Origin: Zarea fungicola
Lineage: Eukaryota > Ascomycota > Sordariomycetes > Hypocreales > Cordycipitaceae
Direction: 5' to 3'
DNA length: 64,000 nucleotides
Assembly (NCBI GenBank): GCA_900169235.1
Contig: FWCC01000116.1
Coordinates: 62,001 to 126,000 of the forward strand
Shown here: positions 54,818 to 64,000 of the stretch, in pieces
Position numbering within the stretch: the first letter of the stretch is position 1
How the letters are laid out: each line of letters begins with the position of its first letter
Program-made: the position numbers and the translations under genes
The notes under the pieces: generated by a model
Databases searched by the model: none
Seen by the model: only the letters and a program-made list of their open reading frames with translations
What the model was told of the DNA's origin: nothing

Positions 54818-57269
54818 TTAATGGGAATACAGCGTCCATTCGTCTAATGGCACCAGCTCCGGCGGAGGCTTTGATAGAGATGCCTCATGAAATTTTGGGA
54901 CGAAGATCACGGCCAGAGTCTGATTTCCGGGCGGAACATTGACTGCAAGCACCTGCATACCTGGATTCGGCGAGTCGCCTTTTCCTTGTGGAATCAACAG
55001 ATCTGACTGGTTTCGCGCTGCAGGCTCGATATGGAAAGTGGCCCATGACGGATACTGAATTGCAATCAAGATCGTTTTCCTATTTAGACTCAAGGCTATT
55101 TAGGGTTAGCATGAACTATACTGCACACCATGTTTTGGTGCTGTCTCCACTTACAGGCAAATCTCCCGTTGTACAGTAGATGGATATTTGCTCTGGTGTG
55201 CATCCGCCATTGACTTAAAGCCGGTGAATCACGAATTTCATCTTGTATTAGAATAGACGTGCGGTTGTTAATAAACCGGAGAGCACGTTGAATTCTCGGA
55301 CCTCCGTAGAAGGACGTCAAGTCCGCGATCCAAAATGAGGGTCTCTCTTCTGAACCCCGTCCAAACCTTATATTTGCAGATCCCGTAACAAGTTGATTTG
55401 AGTTGTTGTAAAGGAGAATATTTTGGCCAGCTGAGCTAGATCGATAGTACTGCCAGCGAGGGCTATCTTGGCTTTCACCAGAAAAATATCCTGGAGATGA
55501 ATAGTTCTCGTGGCACAGCTGACTTGCCCATCTTTCACCTAGAGCATCAAGCACAAAATCACCGGCATCAAGATGTCCGTCTTCAGTATTTACATCGTTA
55601 GCTTGGTAATATGGCATATAAGCCCATCATACGTACGTGTTTGGTGTCCCGTGAGCTGTCCGGCTTTCATGGCGACAAAGATTGCTTCTGTGTCTGTCCA
55701 TGAGGACCTCATCGATATCCAAGCACCTCGAGGGTCTGAGAAGCTCTCGTCTAGAGGAAGATTATGAAACCATGCGCCGGACACCAGCGAGCTGTACCAC
55801 AATACGGATAGCGGGTCAGCAGCATCAATGCGATCTCGCTGGTACAATGTATACAGGGGGTTAAGCAGATGATGGCCGTAAAATAATAAAGAATTCGCCG
55901 TTGCGGTAATTTTCACAGGACCACAGTCACCGTAGTTGAACTTTTCGGTAAATCCGTCACCATAGATATGGAATAAGCCTGTCAAGTTCAAGGATGGTGA
56001 TGCGGAAAGCATATTTCGCGTGCTGCCTGTTGCAGTCAATAGAGCGGACGACAATTGCGCATGTGCCTGTGTCCCGAAATACCTGCGAGCTGTTAGTCGG
56101 ATATTCTACATTACTTGATGCCGCTTACCAATAGTCTGGTGTCTCTGTCCATGTGCCATCATCTAGCACTGCCTTGGCGCAGTATTCCTCTGCATTCTGA
56201 ACTGACAAGGGCAAAATGAACTTTGCAATGCCAGTTGTATCTTCATGGTAGATAGCGAGTGAACCAATGATGATTCCCCCATTTGTGACACCTGAGTGCG
56301 GATCAGCTGTGGGAGCTACACTCACATGTTTGCATCATTACTCACAGTTCCAATTCCCGTCCACAGCCAGAAACCAAGCATCTTTATCGTATGCTTCTTT
56401 CCCTTTTTTAAGCCCAAGAGAAATTATCGACCACATGATGGCGTCTCGCTGCTCTGGCGTCCAGGCGTCATAGAGCCAGTCATAGGCGTAAGAAAAGGCG
56501 ACCAAGAACTCCCCCGTAGCTAACCAGTGCCTTCTCAGATTAGAAATTGTGCATAAAGAAAATTCGAAAGTCTATACCTTGAATACCAGTTATCTCCAGG
56601 TATGCCAAATGGCTCAGACGAGTTGCCCGACGCCACCTGAACCTCTTTCCAAACCCTCTCAACCCACTTTGATTGTCCAGTCAGGCGGTAAGCGTAGGCC
56701 CAAACCTTGATCCTCAGCTGAACCACTCTGGCAACATTGAGGATATCGTCAGTACTGGTTGATGGTCCTAGCCGGTATGTAATAGGAACCTCGGAAAAGA
56801 GTGAATGGGCGAGGGCAAATATAGAGTTGTTCCAAAGAGTTATATATGGATCCATTGTCTGTGACTCTAGCAGATACCACCATCGGGACTGTAACGCAAA
56901 GAGTCGTGGGTGACCCATTCCGACATTAAGGCGCTCTGTATCAAGATTGACAAATTTAGTCAGATCAGGCGGTGATGAGTTACTGCCGGCCTGAACCGTT
57001 GGTGCGCCTGAATCGATCGCTCCATCATAGATTGGGATATTGTGTTTACTGTACGAAAAAAATGCTACTGTTTTTTGTCTTTCCAAATGTAGAGCGTTTC
57101 CCCCATGTAGCAGAGTGGGTGTAGCGCTCCATGGTGGCAGACGGTAAAATAGTAAGACAATAACGAATAAAAAAATGCATTCAGAAACTCGTCTTAATGC
57201 AGCCCGAGGAGTGCAGAGCTTATGGAGTGTGAATAAAGCCATTGAGGGATATCTGTATAAGTGCTGCAT
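54818..57269 (-). CDS. membrane-anchored heparinase II/III-like polysaccharide lyase
   Basis: Six exons on the minus strand: 57269-56578, 56530-56346, 56291-56129, 56082-55637, 55580-55155, 55095-54818 (729 aa). Introns are 46-59 nt and all phases fit. A type II membrane anchor lies at about residues 28-45 (SECIFLFVIVLLFYRLPP). Domain landmarks are HPRLFALQSRWWYLL, NWLATGEFL-like RHWLATGEFLVAFSYAYDWL, GNWNCVTNGGIIIGSLAI (toroid domain) and THGHLDAGDFVLDALGERWA (beta-sandwich domain). These match heparinase II/III-type lyases, which cleave uronic-acid polysaccharides by beta-elimination; some relatives act on alginate-like or other glycans. The substrate is unknown. Lying between an oxidase and a processive GT2, it probably trims the polymer made by that GT2. 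An inner ATG at 57242 is a possible start. Confidence 0.88.
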
Positions 57270-58073
57270 GATAATAGACGCCCAAGTAAACTGCTCAAGT
57301 GTTGAAAGCGAGTGTGAAACGCATGCCAGTAACCCCCAGTCCCATAGCTAATGACTGTAGGTTTCCACGGAGTAAATGCTCCGCTGCGGGATATAATTTC
57401 CAAGGCAATACCGAGATCTTTCGCCCCATTGTCTTTGCCCAAGCAGGGCATTGGAACATGTTTCGTGCCCGCAAATCAATGTGTGCCACACCTGCGCCGT
57501 GTCTAGGCTCAATGTCTTACCGCCTTTAGCTCTAGTAGTTCTCATCATTCTCCTGAATGGATGAAAAAAAAGCAAGCATGATGTATAACTATGAAAGCGC
57601 CACAGTGAAAGTTCAATAAATGATTTAGTGGTCTGGATGTAGACAAAAGATACCATACGATGTCAGCCACCTCTCTACTGGCACTTTCATTAAGCCGCTT
57701 CAATTATCATTCCTTTCCGCCGATAGCGCCCGTATTTCGGTTGATAGAAATTAATAATGTTAGTTTTCTAGTCCCGTGAGCATTCGACGAGGCGGGTGGC
57801 TTTTGCGCCATCCTGCATAACGCCTTACAAGCCACGTTCAGCTGGTCACATCGTCTCAAAGCGTGTGGCAGCCTCCCATATATAGCTCGACAAACCCTAG
57901 AACCAGTTTCTGATAGTCTCTATATCAGCGGCATTTATTTTAATTTTCATATTATAGCAGGTTGTCACATACAGCGATAACTAGAGCGTAGAGTAGGGCG
58001 ATAAATTCAGTACTAGTATTCAGCCGGCCACAACTACGATTCAGCTCGGCTTGTGAAGTGTCAGTTATCTATA
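57270..58073. other. intergenic region, 0.8 kb
   Basis: This lies between the GT2 stop and the lyase start, both on the minus strand. It should contain the lyase promoter and the GT2 3' flank. No gene is supported. Confidence 0.55.
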
Positions 58074-60355
58074 CTACATCCACCAACTTACAATGAATAA
58101 TGCGGCCGTATAGAGAATGAATAGACTATACATGTGAGCGAATCCAAAGTCCCATAGTCCATTCTGCATATCCCTGTATTGTGGGAGTGGATATCTGGCT
58201 CCGTCAGTGTCTCGTTGGCTTAGAAGCTTGTCTCGCTCTAAAACGTTGGGGGGAAAGACGGAATAGCGCAGTGGTGTAATGCATCCAAAGAGAGCAATGA
58301 TCCACTGCGGCGCTGGCCATGCGATGGCCCGGAGAAACTCGACAAAAAACTCTGCGGAGAAGCACCCGTCTGAGCAGTGTGCAGATACAACGGCCCTTGT
58401 ACGCGTCGACACCACCAGGATCAGAGACGACGCTATTATGAGGTGAAAGAATACCCCACAGTCAAAAAGATGATGATTTAGTCGCCGAAAAAGACCCCCA
58501 CGCGCGTGAGCTGATCTCTCCTGTAAAACATTGTGTACACTCCCCGTAGGTGTGAAGCCGGGTTTGGTCCCGCCCAACGAGAACGGCAGGACAAACGATC
58601 GCAGGATAGCGATGGTATAATCTACTTGCAAGTCAGTTTTAAATCATGTGCTTGATAAAAAAAAGCTCTTACACGGTGCCATGTAAATTCCTTCACAGGA
58701 TGCTTGGACGGTCGGCTTGTATCCAGCAAGAACAGAAAAGTGTACTTCATGCAGCCATTTACTCAAAACTATGCAGCACTGAATCCGTAATAATAGCAGC
58801 ATAGTCTCGTGTGTATCGAAATACACTATAGGAAGTCCTAAGCTGAGGCGCAATGGCATGCTTATAAGGTGGATCGTCATGAGCAAAGGGCAGAACATTG
58901 TCTGCACAAAAGTAGTGAGCGCGGAGATTCTCTGACTTGCCGTGAGAAATCTTGTCCTACTTCTAGACAAGTAAAAACGAAAAAAGAGGCCAACCTGGCA
59001 GCCACCCAGATTCTAATTTTTGGCCAAATGGTTAGCTCATACGTTGTACAGATCAAGTATGCATTCAGAGTGTAGTTGCAATACTCACCCATCTAACATA
59101 CTGCTTCAGGTGGGCAAAGTACGTATCAGGCATTAATCCGTACTGCAGAGCCTCCGAGAGATATGCCGTCTTCCACCCGTTTGCCATCATGTTCATAGAG
59201 CTTTGCACATCTTCGATTAGGCAGTGGGTTGGGAAGCCGCCTATGTCATGTAACGCAACTCTGCGCACCACAAAGCCGGACCCAGTATTCCACGCAAAGT
59301 TTCCCGCATCCTTCAAAATCTCAATGCCACGCCAGAATTCTCGGTGCATTTGGTACAAAGGATCACCCTTTGGGGCATTGTAAAACTGCTAAGCAAGGTA
59401 TGTCAGTATTCGTATGCTTGTTTGGAGGCTTACTGATGTGAAGTGTACTACCTGCGTAGGGCAAACAAGACCAAGCCTTTTATCCAGAATTAGATGGGGC
59501 AAAATCGAACGAAGCCATCGTTTTTCAGCAATCATGTCGGCGTCTAGAGACGCAATGAATTCTGCTGGCTTTCCCGGCAGCAATTCTGATTCTTTAACTG
59601 CATGATTCAAATTTCCTCCTTTGAATCCCTCTCGAGTAGTACGGCAGGTATAGTAGAGGTTTGAACGTCCTGACTCAGCGATCCAAGATTTGAGCTCTAA
59701 TGATCTGCCATCGTCCGCAACAATAACTCGGAACTTTTGTTGTGGATAGTCAATCGACAGTGCTGCGAGAATTGTATCCTGAACAACGTCCAGGCTCTCA
59801 CCACATGCGGTAACTATCACATCAACCACTGGTACGTTCTCGCCAACTAGTTGTAGACGAAGGCGCCAGGTACCGTACAGAGCATAAAATCCGAGCATAA
59901 TATAGGAACTTACTCCCATCACTATGCTGAACGTTAACCATTACATCGGGAGTTTCATTACGCTATAACTACTTACCAAATACCAGCGTGTCAATCATAC
60001 TCACGGCCACCAACGTCCACAGGTCGCCGTTATTCGGATGCAGCCTAAGGAAGGCATTCACGTGCACCAGCATATACAATAATGTAAGGAATGCTGGCAG
60101 TATTGCTGTCACACCCAAGCTGGTAGCGATACATCGTTGCCACGGTCGCAACAACATGTGGTCATCGACATCATGTGTTGGCACGACTCGAATCCTGTAC
60201 GGATGGTTTTCTTCATCAGATGAAATAACAAGAATTTCCGGATTTGAATGGTGATCACTTGGAGTTTTTTTCATGCGAGGAGATCCCGGTATGAGAGATG
60301 TGAAGTAACGAGCAAGGGGAAACCCAAGCCGAGAATTTCCAACAATGAACGGCAT
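58074..60355 (-). CDS. cellulose-synthase-like processive glycosyltransferase, GT2
   Basis: Five exons on the minus strand: 60355-59977, 59921-59452, 59388-59089, 59012-58673, 58621-58074 (678 aa). Introns are 51-76 nt with continuous phase. Two or three membrane helices (about 75-145) precede the catalytic domain. The processive GT2 signature is complete: VADDG (Asp196/197), SLDADM (Asp253/255), GFKGGNLNHAV, the gating-like FYNAPKGDP, IEDV (Glu342/Asp343) and QYVRW (379-383). Five or so C-terminal helices form the export channel. It resembles bacterial BcsA/CslA more than chitin synthases (no QRRRW) and has no PilZ domain. It should polymerise a UDP-sugar and export the chain. The last codons contain GTAAGT, so a short extra intron near 58092 would change only the final residues. 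Confidence 0.92.
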
Positions 60356-61697
60356 AGCTATTCTTGAATTGGTCCTAGAAGCTGTTACTGCGGTACAAAT
60401 GCCAACTCAGCTAAGTAATAGTAGTGGATGGACTGGGAACTTTTATTCACTGCAGCGGCAGTTTGGCATAAATAATCGAGAGATATAGTATGTCCAGATG
60501 ATATGAATATTTCCGAAATTTCTCGGCACCAACTGTCTAAGTTGCCGTAATTTCACCCCAAGTAGAATTTATGGTGCTCCGAATGACTTATACATACAAA
60601 CAATGTCCGTCTCATACTCGGAAAAAGCAAAGTTTCAACAGCTCTCACGACGATCGTGATCAAAAGACAACCCCATTTTTTTGGCTGGCCTAAGTTTAAT
60701 ATTATGGCGAATGGCGCAGACACAAACAAAAGCAGAATGAGCAACTTTTGGGAAAAGTTTAGCCTAATCGGGCAACAGCAGCGAGCTGAGGGTCACAGGG
60801 CTGAGGTGGTGGCGGACGTGGACTGCAAACACATAGGATAAAAGCTGCTCTCGGTATATGCACCTAATAGTTAGAGAGACAAATACCATAACGGCAGATG
60901 TCCAAAGTCTTGAAGCATGTAGCTGAAAGCCATTTTTGAGTTTCCAAACTTTGAATTGTTGTGCAATTATTGTACAATTATTAAACCTTATCGGCCTGGT
61001 GGCGCCATAGCACATAAGAAGCGCCAAAGCTCACTCCCCGGGTTTATAACTCGCCAAAGACTCTATCAATAGATATTGAAGAGAAGAAATACAGCCTTCG
61101 CAGAGCTGAAAGCTCCTTCACCGCCACTTTTTCAAAATCCACGCTATGACACGGAATTCATGCCACAAAAGCCCAAGTATCCATGCTCCGCGCATCTGGC
61201 TGTTTCACAGCATCAGCTGCCCTCAATAGTCTCATCGTCATGGTGTTATGATTATTTAAATTTGTTACTGATCGGCAAGTGAAGAGAGTAAATTAATACT
61301 ACCAACGTAGTTTATAGCGTCTACAATGTTCTGCTCTACGCCCTGCATACACATTTTTTACTAGTCTTAGATTCAGCCACACAGCAAGACACGGGACTGG
61401 TGGTTGCCGCGTAGTAGTTGAAACTGCCATTTGGTCTCAGATTACAAGGAAAATTATGCGCAGGGAGCTTGCAGCTATACCCAAAGCCGGCTCATGCCCT
61501 TGTAGAGGGGTGTCTGAAGCCAAGGCAATGGAAAGCATGGTTGGACAGCTGACCTTTCAAAGTCACTCGTTCAAGGCAACTATTTAAGTCTTTGTCTTAC
61601 CCCTTGCATGCAGGAAGACTCGGGATTTCAGGTTCGCACACAGCTATACAGACCAAAACGGCCAAAATACTCAAGCGCCTTTATCCCTTTCACTGAG
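60356..61697. other. intergenic region, 1.3 kb
   Basis: This is the upstream region of the GT2 gene and of the small secreted-protein gene. TATTTAAG near 61579 may serve the latter. No gene is supported. Confidence 0.55.
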
Positions 61698-62045
61698 ATG
61701 AAGTTCATTAGCATACTCACGTCTTCACTTGCTGTGCTTGGCGCCGCCAGCCCAGTGTTAGACAACGCCAAGCGCCAGGAAGACCTTACATGCCTTGAAC
61801 TATGGGACGATTACATAGTAGACTGTCTCAATCTTGCCCTGGGTCTCGAATTAGCGATAGAGGCATGTTACACTACTTGTGACACAGGCTATTGCACCTG
61901 TTGTGAACTTGGGGATGAAAATGAGTGTCTCGATGACCCCGACTACAATGTAAGTTTTATTTTTGTAGAGGCATTATATCGATTCAATTTTTTCTACTAT
62001 GTAAATTGACATCAACGTCTACGTTAGACCAAATGCAATCCTTGA
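61698..62045 (+). CDS. small secreted cysteine-rich protein
   Basis: Two exons, 61698-61949 and 62028-62045 (89 aa), joined by a 78-nt intron with donor GTAAGT and acceptor GTTAG; an unspliced reading would stop at 62009 with 103 aa. A signal peptide covers residues 1-18 (MKFISILTSSLAVLGAAS). A Kex2-type site KR at 25-26 suggests a cleaved propeptide. The mature part is acidic and has eight cysteines (32, 43, 57, 61, 66, 68, 69, 77), plus Cys87 if spliced, including the CTCC cluster. No family is recognised. Size, secretion and cysteine content fit an effector-like or antimicrobial protein, but this is inference. Confidence 0.7.
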
Positions 62046-62501
62046 TCAGTCAGAGATATCAGGTATAGGGACGACTTATCATGCCTCGGTTGTCCTATTG
62101 GTAAGCTTCAGTCGTTGTATGGAGTTCTCCACTGGAGTTTAAGCTCGGCCGACTGTAGACGGGTTTTCTTTTCTTTACCCCCAGTAGTCATGTATTTTTT
62201 TTATTAGTTATAGCTTAACCAATTTGAGAAGCTCGTATATTATTGCAGTACTACGAATCTAAGCAAAAATTGAGGATTTGTCTACTAGTCTACTAATCTG
62301 CTAAGAACATGCCGTCTTGTTTACTATTATCAAGAGTTAATAGTATTATTCTTTCCAAGTATTATATCTGGACGGGGTTGGAGGCACGGGCACTACTAGC
62401 TATGGAGCCAATGTCTTGATACCACTCGACGGGTCTGTGGGAACTACACGAGTAACTCCTAAGTATCCTATTTCTGCCAAACTCTGAATGATTATCGAGA
62501 T
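62046..62501. other. convergent intergenic region, 0.46 kb
   Basis: This lies between the small secreted-protein gene and the catalase stop. It is A/T-rich, with nothing recognised. Confidence 0.55.
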
Positions 62502-63949
62502 TTACTGACAGATACTTGGGTTATCGACCGGGAATCGATTCGGGAAGCGAACCGGACCAGAGAGTGCCGTCAAGAGATTTGTAGTTACGTCTCGTGCACC
62601 TCCTGAGAAGATGCCAGTAATCTCATCCGTCCGGTAGCGTAGGCAGTCTAGCAGAGCCGATCCGCTGCTAATTGCCCCAATTGCCTTACCATGCGAGTAC
62701 GCCTCCGCCAAGAAGTCCAGCTGCGCAGTCATTGCAGAGCAGGGCGGGGGAGGGCCGCTGCGAGCAATGGATCCGACAATAATGGCATCGTAGAAAATGG
62801 AGCTGGTGGTGATGAAGGATTGGTTCGCCATGACACCAGACTGCAGGCGTCCCATGCGAGGCGCGACTACCTCATAGAGGACCCTTTGAGCGCTGAGCAG
62901 CGGCACAACACCGCCGAGGTCAGCAGGAGACAGGATGCCGTCATCGGCCAAAACTCCAATCACGAGGCCCTCATTGCTCTTGTTGGGCTCCATGCCCGCA
63001 GCAAGAGGGTACAGCGAGGGAAAGCGCATGGCGGCGGAGCTGCTGTCCGGCGCAGGGCCCGAGCCAACAGCGGGCAGCTCGGCGCCGATGCCAAACGCGA
63101 CGCGGCGCGCAAGACAGTTGTCAATCTTGTTGAGCACCTTGATGAACTCGGCCTGGATGGGAGGCGATGTGTGGCCGACCTCAAAGCGGTACGCATCGAC
63201 AGTGTGCTGCTGTGCGTACTTGTCAAGCCCGCGCCAGAACGTGCGCGCCTGGCCAAAGTTGTCGTTGAGGATTGGATAGCGACCAATGGCCCCGCTGACT
63301 CCTTCCGCCGGCAAGCCGGTGTATGCGAGAGCCTCGCTGGCGTTTGCATTGAGGACGCCTCCGATGTTGTTGGGGGACGAGGCGGAGGAGCCCTGGAAGA
63401 TCAAGGGCTGCATGGACCCGTCGCGGTAGTTGTTGTTCACTGGAGACACGGCGCGGTTGATGGGCAGCAGATATCCGTTTGGGCTGCCGTGTCGGTGTGT
63501 AGACGTGTCGTCATATGACATGAGTCGCCACTGCAGCAGTGCATCGGGAACAAACGTGACTCCGTCGACGACGTTGGACGGCGCAAAGGATACAGCCTCC
63601 GTTTCTGCAAAGGTGTTGGCAGGGTTTCGGTTCAGAGTCAGTTTTCCCAGTTTGATCGGCTGGCTGTTTAAAAGTTATTAGAGGTCACAGGAATGCATGA
63701 GTGGGATTATACTTCGCGACTTACTTTAACTCGAACGGAACAATCTTTGTCGGATCCAGCAGATCAATGTCCTTGTACATGTAGCTTCCATCATCAGGAA
63801 AGAGTTGCACGGCAAACTCCCACTCTGGGAATAGGCCAGCCTCAATGGAGTTGTAAAGATCGACTCTTTGGAAGTTATTGTTCTTGCCAGCAATCTTGGT
63901 CGCCTCGTCGTACACCAACGATCGATGTCCGAGGGTGGGCAGCCAATAC
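62502..63949 (-). CDS. large-subunit catalase (C-terminal part; 5' end beyond the window)
   Basis: Two exons are visible on the minus strand, 63949-63725 and 63663-62502, joined by a 61-nt intron in phase; further exons lie to the right of base 64000. The visible protein begins YWLPTLGHRSL. It continues with the heme-catalase end (SIEAGLFPEWEF, DLLDPTKIVPFEL, KLTLNRNPANTFAETE, and LMSYDDTSTHRHGSPN near the heme-channel segment). About 250 further residues follow, with EGLVIGVLADDGI, YDAIIVGS and GKAIGAISSGSALL. These form the flavodoxin/DJ-1-like C-terminal domain of large-subunit (clade 2) catalases. The enzyme destroys H2O2. The catalytic His and proximal Tyr regions are mostly outside the window. 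It lies 7.7 kb from an H2O2-producing oxidase. Confidence 0.93.
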
Positions 63950-64000
63950 CTATAGTGTGGCCAGTATCAGCAGAAATTCCAGCAATGAAGCGTGCGGCCT

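Noticed and set aside
58074..60355. Chitin synthase identity for the GT2 gene
   Set aside because: The QRRRW block and the chitin synthase N-terminal domains are missing. QYVRW, GGNLNHAV and the FYNAP segment fit the BcsA/CslA type.
61950..62009. Unspliced C-terminus of the small secreted protein
   Set aside because: Read-through adds a hydrophobic tail with no cysteine, while a GTAAGT donor, a TTGAC branch-like site and a TTAG acceptor give a normal 78-nt intron. The unspliced form remains possible.

Overview
The window is nuclear DNA of a filamentous ascomycete (Pezizomycotina, probably Sordariomycetes; a hypocrealean host is my guess only). The evidence is many short spliceosomal introns (46-79 nt), secretion signals, a HET-domain gene, a fungal-type regulator without a zinc cluster, a Pls/PosA-type NRPS-like enzyme, berberine-bridge-type oxidases and a large-subunit catalase. 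I traced gene models by joining exons at GT/AG (once GC/AG) borders and checking that phase and family motifs continue.

Layout. 1-8.3 kb: the 3' part of an epsilon-poly-lysine-synthetase-like NRPS-like gene, then a secreted FAD oxidase and a microsomal P450, both on the minus strand; this may be the edge of a metabolite locus. 8.3-14.9 kb: gene-poor. 14.9-26.1 kb: GC-rich, mostly conserved genes: an FHA (Tos4-like) protein, an L1-domain ribosome-biogenesis protein (Cic1/Utp30 type) and a palmitoyl-protein thioesterase, then a divergent pair made of a transcription-factor-like protein and a cysteine-synthase-like PLP enzyme. 26.8-27.4 kb: a secreted cyanovirin-N-type lectin with an 11-nt microexon. 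30.2-33.5 kb: a divergent FAD oxidase / SAM methyltransferase pair. 33.8 kb: tRNA-Asp(GTC). 34-39.9 kb: a divergent beta-mannosidase / alpha-galactosidase pair, suited to galactomannan breakdown. 40.6-45.6 kb: a HET-domain protein, a Cdc123/D123-like protein and an unknown membrane protein. 46.2-51.3 kb: a small membrane protein and a Pmc1-type Ca2+-ATPase.

53.2-60.4 kb is the most striking part. It holds a membrane-anchored galactose-oxidase-type copper radical enzyme, a membrane-anchored heparinase II/III-like lyase, and a cellulose-synthase-like GT2 with the processive-polymerase motifs. The first two genes are tail to tail with only 2 bp between their stop codons. Together they look like a make / oxidise / cut module for an exopolysaccharide. 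The arrangement resembles the bacterial CslA-GlxA system of Streptomyces; the functional link in this fungus is my inference. The right end carries a small cysteine-rich secreted protein and the 3' part of a large-subunit catalase gene that runs off the window.

The other intergenic stretches hold promoters, a possible MITE-like inverted repeat, low-complexity tracts and no gene I can support.
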